From DAOVQB01 sp023128935 (GTDB lineage Bacteria; Eisenbacteria; RBG-16-71-46; CAIMUX01; WJJG01), in contig DAOVQB010000009.1 in the NCBI GenBank assembly GCA_030628905.1, forward strand, positions 1 to 54,388: a stretch of DNA of 54,388 bases, in the 5' to 3' direction. The notes beneath the pieces are model-generated. The model did not search any database, was not told the origin of the DNA, and saw only the letters and a program-made list of their open reading frames with translations. This document shows positions 33,394 through 41,574 of this stretch, piece by piece. The stretch's first letter is position 1. The number at the start of each line of letters is the position of its first letter. Position numbers and translations under genes: made by a program.

Positions 33394-34104
33394 ATGCCCG
33401 AGAGGATAGATGTTCAGGGCAACGCCAGCGGTCTGGAACCCGGTCCCAAGTCCCGGGTAGGACCTGATGGATCTAATCGGACTCATCCCCCGGGGGCGAT
33501 GGTGGAACCAGTCCTAGCAGAGCTTCCGGACGAAGACCTCATGGAGAAGATTGTCGAGGGGAGCGAACGGGCCTTCGCTCTGCTCGTGAAGCGATACCAG
33601 GGCAAAATCATGAACCTGGTACACCGCTTTATCTACGATCGGGACCGGGCAGCCGAGATTGCGCAGGAGGTTTTTCTGCGGGTGTATCTCCACCGGAAAA
33701 GGTACCGGCGAAGCGGCCGGTTCAGCACATGGATCTATACGATTGCCGCCAACCTCGCAAAGAACGAGATCCGCAGGAAGGCCCGTTTGAAAGGCGTCCT
33801 GAGCCTGGACAGCCTTCTTGAGGCAACGGGGGATTCAGCCAGCTTCCTTGCTGACAGGCAGCCCGGACCTGAGCACACGGCCCATCAGCACCAGGTTGAG
33901 GAGATTGTGATGGCAGCCATTCACAAGCTGCCCCTCAAGTACCGGGAGGTAATTCTGCTGCGAGACATACAGCAGTTGACATACGAGGAGATTGAGCAGG
34001 TTCTGAATATCCCCGGGGGAACCGTGCGTAGCAGGATCAATCGGGCGCGCAACGCGTTGAAGGAGATGCTCGAACCCATTCTGGGAAGGAGACGGGTGCC
34101 ATGA
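33394..34104 (+). CDS. RNA polymerase ECF sigma factor (RpoE-like)
   Basis: 236 residues. After about 45 Pro/Gly-rich residues, region 2 reads AFALLVKRYQGKIMNLVHRF, DRAAEIAQEVFLRVYLHRKR and FSTWIYTIAANLAKNEIRRK. Region 4 reads LPLKYREVILLRDIQQLTYE and GTVRSRINRARNALKEML, the -35-recognition helix-turn-helix. Such factors direct envelope-stress or other extracytoplasmic regulons. Its stop overlaps the anti-sigma start as ATGA, so the two are made in balance. Confidence 0.93.
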   Translation: MPERIDVQGNASGLEPGPKSRVGPDGSNRTHPPGAMVEPVLAELPDEDLMEKIVEGSERAFALLVKRYQGKIMNLVHRFIYDRDRAAEIAQEVFLRVYLHRKRYRRSGRFSTWIYTIAANLAKNEIRRKARLKGVLSLDSLLEATGDSASFLADRQPGPEHTAHQHQVEEIVMAAIHKLPLKYREVILLRDIQQLTYEEIEQVLNIPGGTVRSRINRARNALKEMLEPILGRRRVP

Positions 34105-34733
34105 ACTGCAACCAAGCAAGACGACTTTTCTCGGCCTGCCTGGATCGGGATCTTACTTTTGAGGAAGAGGCTGATCTGCGCGAGCACTTGAGAATCTGTG
34201 TGGATTGTGCCGATAAGATGGCGAGCTTGGAGAGGGTGCAAGTTCTGCTGCGCGGGCTTCCCGAGACCGACCCAGGCCCCGGGTTCTACGAAGCCATCCG
34301 CGAGAAGATCAAGGCGGCCGGAGCCGATGCCGAGACCGCGCCGCGCAGGCGCTTCTCACTCATCGGTTACCTCGGCAGGGCCTTGGCTCCGGCGGTCCTG
34401 CGCCCGGCTGCGGGGGTGGCCTTTGGACTGGTGGCCGGGTTGTTCATCGGTTTCTCCGGATCCAACCAGGACGGGGCCCCATCGCCGCCTGCCGAAAGCC
34501 GAGTGGACGTTTTGGTCCCCGAGAGCGCTTCTGATGTCAGTCCGATTGCTGACCTTGATCTCAGTCACCTCAGCGCCCTTTCTGATTCCCTGCAGTTGGA
34601 TGGCGAGGAGTTCGTGCTCGAGCCCTATATGAGAGACCCGCAGCGTGGGCTGGTCCCGGTGGGTGCCGGGTACCAGAGGACTGTGACTAATGGCGATGGG
34701 GATGATCAGCGTGACGTCTACATCACCTTCTAG
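34101..34733 (+). CDS. Membrane anti-sigma factor with zinc-finger (ZAS) domain
   Basis: 210 residues. The N-terminal zf-HC2 anti-sigma domain has Cys3 and the HX3CX2C motif (His29, Cys33, Cys36) in HLRICVDCADKM. A single membrane span (AAGVAFGLVAGLFIGFSG, about 95-115) separates it from a periplasmic tail of about 95 residues rich in Ser, Asp and Glu. It should bind and hold the upstream ECF sigma factor until a signal releases it, by zinc/redox change or by regulated proteolysis. The following HtrA-like gene starts inside its 3' end. Confidence 0.9.
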   Translation: MNCNQARRLFSACLDRDLTFEEEADLREHLRICVDCADKMASLERVQVLLRGLPETDPGPGFYEAIREKIKAAGADAETAPRRRFSLIGYLGRALAPAVLRPAAGVAFGLVAGLFIGFSGSNQDGAPSPPAESRVDVLVPESASDVSPIADLDLSHLSALSDSLQLDGEEFVLEPYMRDPQRGLVPVGAGYQRTVTNGDGDDQRDVYITF

Positions 34734-36054
34734 TCCGGGGCATGCTGCCGGACTGATCAGGATCCCACTGGCATGCGCCCTTCTGGCGGTCGCTATTATA
34801 TGGCGCGCAGGTCCCCCGGCGCGGGCCCTTCCCTCTGGTGATCCTCCCGCTCCCTACCACTGCTGGTTGGGTCAGGGGTTGAGCCAGCTCTATGAAGAGG
34901 TCAGCCCTGCGGTTGTCAGTGTCGTGAGTTACCGGGTGTGCTCGCCCTCCGGTGGTTCCGCCACTGGGTGCGGGTTCAGCTACCGCCGGCTCGTGGCTTC
35001 CGGCGTGGTCATCAGCCCGGACGGATGTGTCGTAACCACGGCCCGCGTGGCCCAGGCGGGGGACAGCATCAGCGTTCACTTTCCCAGCGGAAGACGGGTG
35101 AGCGCCCAGTACAAGGGGGTGGATCCATACACACACACTGCGGTTCTCAATCTCAGATCGGACAAGCCATCTCCCTATCTGCGGCTAGCTACTTCGCGCG
35201 CAGCAGCGGATTCTGGTTCCCTTCCCGAGTGGGTTGCGGCTGTGGCCTATGGTCCCAGGAAGGGGAGTGATCCCGGCAGGCCATCTCTCACTCTTGCTGA
35301 GAAAGGAGCAATACAAACCATAAAGACGCACTACGGCGATTCCTCTGGGGTTCTCTGGCGGATCCGTGCCCCCTTCTACCCCGGGAATGGGGGCGGGGCG
35401 CTGGTCAGCCTTAGCGGCAAGTGGATCGGGCTGATCACCGGCGCGGTGTCGGGTGAACCGAGCACAGGGGGTACGATCCTCAGCCGCTCCAGCCGGCGGT
35501 TGCCTCGAGAGGCTGGGGTTATCGTGCCTGCCGAGGCTGTGATGCGTGCGATCCGTAGAATCGAGTCGGGGCACCATGCTCCCGCGGGTCTCCTCGGTGT
35601 CAGGACCATCCAGAAACCTCAATCCCCAGCCGACGATTCGACCAGCTGGAGAGAGGGAGTGATCGTATCGGAAGTGCTCCCGGAAAGCCCCGCTGCACGC
35701 TACGGCCTGGTGCCGGGGGATCTGATCGTTCAGTTTGATGGCCAGCCGGTTCGCAGCGCAGGGGATCTGACTAGATTGATCCAGCAAACTAGACCCGGAC
35801 AGGTTGTGCGCCTTGAGCTGGTGAGGGCAGGGGATTCCCGGGCCTTAAGCCTCTGTCTCGGGGACAGCGATGCCATCGACCTCTATCTCAGTATGAAGCG
35901 CCAACGTTCCATCGAGCGGCTCGCGATCGAGCGCGATCTTCGCCGGCTCGAGCGCGAGATCCACCTGCTCAAGCGCTGCTTGACGCGCATTGGCAAGCAG
36001 CACTCCCAATCCCACGCGCCTAGCAGCACCAAGGCGTCCTCTGCCCACCCGTAA
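34690..36054 (+). CDS. HtrA/DegP-like PDZ protein lacking the catalytic triad
   Basis: 454 residues (starts at 34690, 34696 or 34702, all inside the anti-sigma gene). A membrane anchor (PLACALLAVAIIW) leads to a trypsin-like HtrA domain (about 60-295), a PDZ domain (300-390, GVIVSEVLPESPAARYGLVPGDLIVQFDGQPV in two parts) and a C-terminal basic coiled coil (400-437). Against DegP, the His of TNNHVV is Arg119 (VVTTARVA), the Asp of DPRSDIAL is His149 (DPYTHTAV), and the Ser of GNSGGAL is Gly234 (GNGGGALVS). All three catalytic residues are replaced while surrounding structure is kept, so this is a predicted pseudoprotease. Its position suggests it acts on, or shields, the anti-sigma factor. Confidence 0.85.
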   Translation: MAMGMISVTSTSPSSPGHAAGLIRIPLACALLAVAIIWRAGPPARALPSGDPPAPYHCWLGQGLSQLYEEVSPAVVSVVSYRVCSPSGGSATGCGFSYRRLVASGVVISPDGCVVTTARVAQAGDSISVHFPSGRRVSAQYKGVDPYTHTAVLNLRSDKPSPYLRLATSRAAADSGSLPEWVAAVAYGPRKGSDPGRPSLTLAEKGAIQTIKTHYGDSSGVLWRIRAPFYPGNGGGALVSLSGKWIGLITGAVSGEPSTGGTILSRSSRRLPREAGVIVPAEAVMRAIRRIESGHHAPAGLLGVRTIQKPQSPADDSTSWREGVIVSEVLPESPAARYGLVPGDLIVQFDGQPVRSAGDLTRLIQQTRPGQVVRLELVRAGDSRALSLCLGDSDAIDLYLSMKRQRSIERLAIERDLRRLEREIHLLKRCLTRIGKQHSQSHAPSSTKASSAHP

Positions 36055-36102
36055 AAACCCTCTCGCCAAGCGCAGACGTCCATTCGTCTTTGGCCACCCT
36101 GC

Positions 36103-36189
36103 AGGCTGGGCTTCTCTGCCCAAGCTCCGCCGAGCCCGGGTCCGCATAAGGGCCCGGCGCTCAACTTGCGTCTGCCCCTGGACGGGGCA
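36103..36189 (+). repeat. Dispersed inverted-repeat element, copy 1 (truncated)
   Basis: Matches copy 2 at 41471 over its left arm (36129-36156) and inner hairpin (about 36174-36188), and is also similar in the preceding 26 bp. The right arm is absent after 36189. It begins about 50 bp after the HtrA-like stop. A separate 7-bp pairing GCCCAAG (36118-36124) with CTTGGGC (36191-36197) may close it instead. Confidence 0.85.
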
Positions 36190-36263
36190 CCTTGGGCTTG
36201 CATGAGGATGCCGCTTACGTGGATGATTTGCCCGATGGGTTCAGCTAGCGGAGGGCGGGTAGG

Positions 36264-37292
36264 ATGAAATACGTGGCGAACGCGAGAGCGTGGTGGGCTT
36301 TCTTCTTGCTGGCACTGCTTCCTCTTGGATGCACGCGGTCTTTCATTGTTGCTGTGGGGCCGAATCAGGATGTTTCCATTTTTAGCGATTTCCCCGTGGG
36401 GGATGCGCGCCTTGATCTGCTGCGCGGGATACTGACCCGGAAGGTCGAGACCCCCGTGCGGCCCGAATCGCCCTTCCATGTGGAAAGGGCGGATTCCAAC
36501 AGCTTCAGTAGCCGGCGGAGCTGGCGAAACCTGGCATTCCTCGGGGATATGACCTCGCACGCGTGGGTGGCTCGCCGCTGCCGGCAGGTGGTAGGGGAGG
36601 ATCGCGTGCGGAAGCTCACGGCGTCGCCGGCGGGCTATACATTCATCCGCGACGCTTGGGCCGACGGGCAGACTATCCTCTTCGTGCATGCGGCCAGCCG
36701 AAAGGCCCTGGCTGATCTCTTCGAGCGCGAGGGGGAGTCCTTGGTGCAGCGCTTCGGCAGCTTAGTCATTGAGGGGTTAAAGGAGACGCTTTTTCTCAGC
36801 GGAGAGCATACAGTCCTGGCGGATGGCATCTACCAGCGGCACGGCTACCGGATCCGGATCCCAAAGGATTTCCTGGTTGAGGAACAGACCGAAAACCGTT
36901 TTGTGCGCATAAAGCGCGTGGTCCCGGATGAGCCGGTCATGTTTCTCTTCATCTACTACCAAGAGCACAAGGCTCCGAGCCTGAATCCCAACCTGTGCAT
37001 GGCGATCCGGGACACCCTTGCGGCGGTCTACTTCGGTCACGACCGGATCGAGCCATCTCGCACGACCGTGAAGCATTGCCGGTTCCTTGGGCGGGATGCC
37101 TTTGAGATCTACGGGCTGTACCAGAACCTCGACCCACCGATGGGTGGTCCGTTCAAGATGTTCTGCTTCCTCGAGGATGGGCGTCTCTATCTGATCGACC
37201 TGGCTGTATTCAATCCCCCCGGTGACAAGACACCGCAAATGCGGATCTTGGAGGCTGTGGCTCGCACCTTCGAGACCGATCAATCGCTCTAG
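36264..37292 (+). CDS. DUF4837-like lipoprotein
   Basis: 342 residues with a lipoprotein signal (FFLLALLPLGC, Cys23). The mature part is alpha/beta without known catalytic motifs; the segments GYRIRIPKDFLVEEQ and FLFIYYQEHKAPSL resemble the Bacteroidota DUF4837 lipoproteins of similar length. Function unknown; probably an outer-membrane or periplasmic lipoprotein. It begins 209 bp after the HtrA-like gene, past copy 1 of the dispersed element, and two GC-rich hairpins follow its stop. Confidence 0.65.
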   Translation: MKYVANARAWWAFFLLALLPLGCTRSFIVAVGPNQDVSIFSDFPVGDARLDLLRGILTRKVETPVRPESPFHVERADSNSFSSRRSWRNLAFLGDMTSHAWVARRCRQVVGEDRVRKLTASPAGYTFIRDAWADGQTILFVHAASRKALADLFEREGESLVQRFGSLVIEGLKETLFLSGEHTVLADGIYQRHGYRIRIPKDFLVEEQTENRFVRIKRVVPDEPVMFLFIYYQEHKAPSLNPNLCMAIRDTLAAVYFGHDRIEPSRTTVKHCRFLGRDAFEIYGLYQNLDPPMGGPFKMFCFLEDGRLYLIDLAVFNPPGDKTPQMRILEAVARTFETDQSL

Positions 37293-37346
37293 CCCGGCGA
37301 GCAGTCCGGGCTGGGAGTTTGCGCCGGGCCCCTGGCAACTGGGGCC
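37291..37346 (+). terminator. Tandem GC-rich hairpins after the DUF4837-like gene
   Basis: AGCCCGG (37291-37297) pairs with CCGGGCT (37306-37312), and GGCCCC (37327-37332) pairs with GGGGCC (37341-37346). They start at the stop codon and lack T-runs, as expected if termination here does not need a U-tract or uses Rho. Confidence 0.45.
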
Positions 37347-37436
37347 GTTGGGCACCATGACGAGGCGGGGGGAGGCCGGTGCGGGTTAATCGCTCAACTT
37401 ATTCTATGGGAAAGGGTTGCACTTCTAGGACCGGTT

Positions 37437-37465
37437 TTGACTCCTCGGGAGTCTTCTGTTATCGT
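37437..37465 (+). promoter_or_regulatory. efp promoter with palindromic operator-like spacer
   Basis: TTGACT (37437-37442), a 17-nt spacer and TATCGT (37460-37465) form a good sigma-70-type promoter about 100 bp before efp. The perfect inverted repeat GACTCC-TCG-GGAGTC (37439-37453) overlaps the -35 box and spacer. Confidence 0.55.
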
Positions 37466-37567
37466 GACAGCGTTAAACCGTGGGGAGCCGCGGCGCAAGT
37501 ACTGGGGCGGGCGCTGGTGGATCCCCAGGGCACTACCGGATAGGGACACAAGACAGCGGGGAGTGCG

Positions 37568-38131
37568 ATGGCTTCGACAGCGGATTTCCGCAACGGATTT
37601 GTGATCGAGATGGATGGTATCATCTTCAGGATTGTAGAGTTCCAGCATGTGAAACCGGGCAAGGGTGGAGCGTTCGTTCGCACCAAGCTCAGGAATGTTA
37701 TGACCGGAGCGGTGATCGAAAGAACCTTCCGGGCGGGTGAGAAGGTGACCGAGGTGCGCCTTGAGGCTCAGGAGGCCCAGTTTCTTTACTCCGACGGGGA
37801 TCTGTTCCATCTAATGGACTCTAAGACCTACGACCAATTCTCCATCTCTGCTGATGTGGTTGGGGATGCCTCACGCTTCATGAAGGAGAATGATTCCGTC
37901 AAGGTCCTGACGCGCGAGGGTAGGCCGCTGCTGATCGAGCTGGCAGCGCACGTGATCCTGACAGTCACCGAGACCGAACCCGGTCTGCGCGGGGACACAG
38001 CACAAGGGGGCACGAAGCAGGCCATGCTTGAGACCGGCCTTACGGTCAATGTACCTCTTTTCATTGAGATCGGTGATGCACTGAAGATCGATACGCGCAG
38101 CGGGGAGTACCTCGGCAGGGCGGAGAAGTAG
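37568..38131 (+). CDS. efp: Elongation factor P
   Basis: 187 residues. EF-P enters the ribosome E site to rescue stalls at polyproline. Domain I has the tip loop VKPGKGGAF with Lys32 at the modified position, so a lysine-directed modification is possible. Domains II-III follow (EAQFLYSDGDLFHLMDSKTY, and the C-terminal VNVPLFIEIGDALKIDTRSG signature). The start ATG 37568 has a purine-rich site (GGGGAGTGCG). It is followed by accB; efp-accB-accC order is common. Confidence 0.96.
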   Translation: MASTADFRNGFVIEMDGIIFRIVEFQHVKPGKGGAFVRTKLRNVMTGAVIERTFRAGEKVTEVRLEAQEAQFLYSDGDLFHLMDSKTYDQFSISADVVGDASRFMKENDSVKVLTREGRPLLIELAAHVILTVTETEPGLRGDTAQGGTKQAMLETGLTVNVPLFIEIGDALKIDTRSGEYLGRAEK

Positions 38132-38143
38132 CCGCGGCGCGGT

Positions 38144-38173
38144 CTCTGCGAGTGGGCCCGCTGGGCCGCAGAG
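38144..38173 (+). terminator. Hairpin between efp and accB
   Basis: CTCTGCG (38144-38150) pairs with CGCAGAG (38167-38173), with GCCC-GCT-GGGC able to stack inside. There is no T-run, so partial termination or RNA processing is more likely than a full stop. Confidence 0.4.
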
Positions 38174-38215
38174 CCCTGGATTAAGTGCTACGCGAAGAAT
38201 GTGGAGGGCCGGTTC

Positions 38216-38701
38216 ATGCGCGTCGAAGAGATTAAGAGACTCATTGAGCTGGTTGAGCACAGCCAGATCGACGAGCTTGAGGTCCGGAGGTGGTGGAGCA
38301 CGGTCCGGATCTCTAAAGCGCGCCGGCGCAACGGGCATACCATGGCAGAAGCGGTTGCCCCGCGGAGCGAGGTGACCCACTCACCGCAGATGGTGAAGCC
38401 TCAGGGCCCGACGCCGACGTGCCCGGAGGCGACAGATAAGAAAGAGCCCGACGAGGAACTAGTAGCGATTGTATCGCCGATGGTAGGGACCTTCTATCGA
38501 TCGCCTTCCCCGACGTCCCCCGCGTACGTCGAGACGGGCAAACGGGTGGCGGTCGGGCAGGTCGTCTGCATCATCGAGGCAATGAAGCTGATGAACGAGA
38601 TTGAGTCAGAGGTCTCGGGTACGATCGTCAAGATTCAAGCGGAGAATGAGCAGCCAGTGGAGTTCAATCAGCCACTCTTCATGGTCCGGCCGGATTCGTA
38701 G
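38216..38701 (+). CDS. accB: Biotin carboxyl carrier protein of acetyl-CoA carboxylase
   Basis: 161 residues from ATG 38216 (GGAGG upstream); the GTG at 38201 is less suited. The N-terminal helical part (MRVEEIKRLIELVEHSQIDE) is followed by a Pro/Thr-rich linker and the biotinyl domain with Lys124 in EAMKLMNEIE. It carries CO2 between biotin carboxylase and carboxyltransferase. accC follows but is separated by pilT. Confidence 0.96.
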   Translation: MRVEEIKRLIELVEHSQIDELEVRRWWSTVRISKARRRNGHTMAEAVAPRSEVTHSPQMVKPQGPTPTCPEATDKKEPDEELVAIVSPMVGTFYRSPSPTSPAYVETGKRVAVGQVVCIIEAMKLMNEIESEVSGTIVKIQAENEQPVEFNQPLFMVRPDS

Positions 38702-38746
38702 GTTCATTGGGTAGCATGACTAGCGAAATCCATTCTGGAGGGGACA

Positions 38747-39970
38747 TTGGCCATGGAGTTTCGCAAGATCCTAGAAGATATGATGGAGCAAGGGGCCTCG
38801 GATCTTCACATGAAGGCCGGGACACGACCCGTCATCCGCGTAGACGGAAGCCTTCAGCTCACGAGCTTCCCCGCGCCAACCCAGAAAGACCTCGAACAGA
38901 TCGTCGAGCAGATCCTGACGCCGGCTCAGCGGGAAGAGTTCACGCGGACACGTGAGATTGACTTCGGCTTCGGGATCACCGGGCTGGCCCGGTTCCGGTC
39001 TAACTTCTACTACCAGCGGGGGTCGATCGCCATAGCGATCCGCCACGTCCCACTCGGCGTGCCGGCTTTTGAGGATCTCAACCTCCCATCGACGCTTAAG
39101 GACCTGGCCATAATGCCGCGCGGATTGGTGCTGGTGACAGGTACGGTCGGGAGCGGGAAATCCACGACGCTGGCTTCCATGATCGATCTGATCAACCGGA
39201 CCGAAGCCAAGAACATCATCACCATCGAGGACCCGATTGAGTTCCTCCACCGCGATGAGAAGTCTGTTATTAGCCAGCGGGAAGTGGGACTGGATACGGA
39301 GAGTTACCTGGCGGCGCTCAAGCACATCTTGCGACAGGATCCTGACGTGCTCCTCCTGGGCGAGATCCGGGACCGCGAGACGATGTCGGTGGCTCTGATG
39401 GCTGCAGACACCGGGCACCTGGTCATGAGCACACTCCATACGGCTGACGCGACACAGACGATCAACCGGATCGTCTCCTTCTATCCCCCCCATCAACACG
39501 ACGAGGTGCGTTTCCTGCTTGCCTCCAACCTGGCGGCGGTGATTTCAATGCGCCTAATCGTCAGGGCTGATGGAAAGGGGCGTGTGCCAGCCGTGGAGGT
39601 GATGATCAACACCGAGACGATTCGCGACTACATCCTGGATCCCACAAAGACGGTGTTGATCAACGCAGCGATTGCCGAGGGTGTGGCACAGTACGGCATG
39701 CAGTCATTCGATCAGTCCATGATGGGTCTGTTCAAGAGCAATCTGATTTCCTTGGATGAGGCGATTCGCAACGCTACGAATCCCACCGAGTTCGAGCTGC
39801 GGATCAAGGGGATTCAAGCGACCAGTGATGCCACTTGGGATTCATTTGAGGGGCAGGCGGTGGAGGAAGACAGCGGAGGGTCTGCAGCTAACGTTCCTCT
39901 CGATCCGAACAGTTCTGATGTGAAACTCGTAGATCCCGACAAGCCCTGGGAGCGTTTCGAGCATGGATAG
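38747..39970 (+). CDS. pilT: PilT/PilU-type pilus retraction ATPase
   Basis: 407 residues from TTG 38747 (GGAGG five bases upstream); ATG 38753 is an alternative. A hexameric secretion ATPase: N-terminal domain (GASDLHMKAGTRPVIRVDG), Walker A TGTVGSGKST (131-140), Asp box TIEDPIEFLH, Walker B DPDVLLLGEIRD, His box STLHTADATQTINRI. These are the PilT/PilU marks for type IV pilus retraction. A 50-residue acidic tail follows. No other pilus gene is in the window, and it lies between accB and accC on the same strand. Confidence 0.9.
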   Translation: MAMEFRKILEDMMEQGASDLHMKAGTRPVIRVDGSLQLTSFPAPTQKDLEQIVEQILTPAQREEFTRTREIDFGFGITGLARFRSNFYYQRGSIAIAIRHVPLGVPAFEDLNLPSTLKDLAIMPRGLVLVTGTVGSGKSTTLASMIDLINRTEAKNIITIEDPIEFLHRDEKSVISQREVGLDTESYLAALKHILRQDPDVLLLGEIRDRETMSVALMAADTGHLVMSTLHTADATQTINRIVSFYPPHQHDEVRFLLASNLAAVISMRLIVRADGKGRVPAVEVMINTETIRDYILDPTKTVLINAAIAEGVAQYGMQSFDQSMMGLFKSNLISLDEAIRNATNPTEFELRIKGIQATSDATWDSFEGQAVEEDSGGSAANVPLDPNSSDVKLVDPDKPWERFEHG

Positions 39971-40056
39971 CGGATCTGCCCGATCTGGTCTGCTTGGGGT
40001 GGCGGGAACAGCCTAGTGCCGGAGCAGTGGTGGCTGGCTGAGCTTTGGGGGAAGAG

Positions 40057-41448
40057 ATGTTCCGCAAGATTCTGGTAGCCAATCGAGGTGAGGTTGCTGT
40101 TCGCATTCTCCGTGCAGCTCGGGAGATGGGGATCAAGACGGTTGCGATCTACAGCGAGGCCGATCGCGATTCACTGCATGTCAAGCTGGCGGACGAGGCT
40201 GTCTGCGTCGGACCGGCCAGCAGCCAGCAGAGCTACCTGAATATCTCGGGTATCATCAGCGCCTGTGAGATCGCCAATGCGGATGCGCTGCACCCCGGTT
40301 ATGGCTTCCTGGCCGAGGACTACCGCTTTGCCGAGGCCTGTGAGGAATCCGGGATCGTCTTCATAGGTCCTACATCGAGGGCCATCCGCCGGATGGGGGA
40401 CAAGACCGCAGCCAGGGCGGCTATGAAGCTGGCCGGCCTGACGGTGACGCCCGGCAGCGACGGCGTGGTCTCCTCTGTCGGCGAGGCGCTCGAGCTGGGC
40501 GGCGCCATCGGCTACCCGTTGCTGTTGAAGGCGAAACAGGGCGGCGGTGGCAAGGGGATGCGCCTGGTCTGGGGACCGGATGAGGTCGAAACCGCCTTTC
40601 GCATAGCCGGCGCGGAGGCCAACGCGGCCTTTGGATGCGGGGATCTATACCTGGAGAAGTTCATCACGCGTCCGCGGCACATCGAGGTCCAGTTGGCGGG
40701 CGATACGACAGGTAGGGTGGTGCACTTCTTCGAGCGGGATTGCTCTGTTCAGCGCCGGCACCAGAAGCTGGTCGAGGAGTCCCCGAGCCCCGCACTAGAT
40801 GAGGCCACCCGGCGCAAGTTGGGAGCCCAAGCCGTCCGTGGGGCCGCCCACGTCGGTTACAGCAGCCTTGGGACGATGGAGTTCCTGCTGGATGAAGACG
40901 GCAGTTTCTATTTCATGGAGATGAACACGCGGCTACAAGTTGAGCATCCGGTCACCGAGGAGGTGACTGGCTGGGACCTCGTGAAGCTGCAAATCGAGCT
41001 TGCCGCTGGGGAACCGCTGCCCATGCGTCAGGAAGAGATCCGTCTCAACGGTGCGGCTCTGGAATGCCGGATCAATGCAGAGGATCCGGCCAAGGGTTTC
41101 CGCCCTTGTCCCGGCGAGATTACCTACTTCTACCAGCCCGGGGGAGGCGGCGTGCGCATGGACACGCACATCTATCCTGGCTATAGAATTCCACCCTTCT
41201 ATGACTCACTACTGGGCAAGCTGATTGCGCATGGCAGAAGCCGGAGAGAGGTGATTGCGCGCATGGAGCGTGCTCTGGACGAGCTGGTCTTGGATGGGGT
41301 CTCCACCACGGTGCCCTTTCACAAGCGAGTTCTGAAGGATGCCCGCTTCCTGCGCGGCAACTACAACACGGGCTTCGTAGAGCTTCTGCTGGGTGAAGAG
41401 CGGGGGCAGGCCAAGCCTTTTCCCTCACAGCCTATCGCGAGCCCTTAG
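40057..41448 (+). CDS. accC: Biotin carboxylase subunit of acetyl-CoA carboxylase
   Basis: 463 residues from ATG 40057 (GGGGGAAGAG upstream). The N-terminal Rossmann part (FRKILVANRGEVAVRILRAA) and ATP-grasp domain with KAKQGGGGKGMRLV and the FMEMNTRLQVEHPVTEEVTG block are intact, as are RHIEVQL and the C-terminal DSLLGKLIAHG. It carboxylates the biotin on AccB with ATP and bicarbonate. Copy 2 of the dispersed element begins 23 bp past the stop. Confidence 0.95.
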   Translation: MFRKILVANRGEVAVRILRAAREMGIKTVAIYSEADRDSLHVKLADEAVCVGPASSQQSYLNISGIISACEIANADALHPGYGFLAEDYRFAEACEESGIVFIGPTSRAIRRMGDKTAARAAMKLAGLTVTPGSDGVVSSVGEALELGGAIGYPLLLKAKQGGGGKGMRLVWGPDEVETAFRIAGAEANAAFGCGDLYLEKFITRPRHIEVQLAGDTTGRVVHFFERDCSVQRRHQKLVEESPSPALDEATRRKLGAQAVRGAAHVGYSSLGTMEFLLDEDGSFYFMEMNTRLQVEHPVTEEVTGWDLVKLQIELAAGEPLPMRQEEIRLNGAALECRINAEDPAKGFRPCPGEITYFYQPGGGGVRMDTHIYPGYRIPPFYDSLLGKLIAHGRSRREVIARMERALDELVLDGVSTTVPFHKRVLKDARFLRGNYNTGFVELLLGEERGQAKPFPSQPIASP

Positions 41449-41470
41449 CCCGGGCTTTCCGCCAAGCTGC

Positions 41471-41567
41471 GCCGAGCCCGGGTCCGCATAAGGGCCCGGC
41501 GCTCAACTTGCGTCTGCCCCTGGACGGGGCAGGCGCTACGGATTCGCTTCGGGCCATTATGCGGTCT
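41471..41567 (+). repeat. Dispersed inverted-repeat element, copy 2
   Basis: The left arm 41471-41498 pairs with the right arm from 41550 on: of the inner 20 positions, 17 are Watson-Crick pairs, one is G-U and two mismatch. A 51-nt loop holds TGCCCC/GGGGCA (41515-41520 with 41526-41531). It lies in the gap between convergent accC and lptG. Confidence 0.85.
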
Positions 41568-41574
41568 CGCTGTT

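Noticed and set aside
35336..35356. GDSSG in the HtrA-like protein as a possible active Ser
   Set aside because: It resembles the chymotrypsin GDSGG but lies about 15 residues before the true HtrA position. The GNGGGALVSLSGKWIG block aligns with GNSGGALVNLNGELIG, so the Ser is replaced by Gly.
35883..36689. 268-residue minus-strand frame
   Set aside because: It spans the end of the HtrA-like gene, the dispersed element and the DUF4837-like gene. Its similarity to the frame at 41432-41638 only reflects the shared repeat element.
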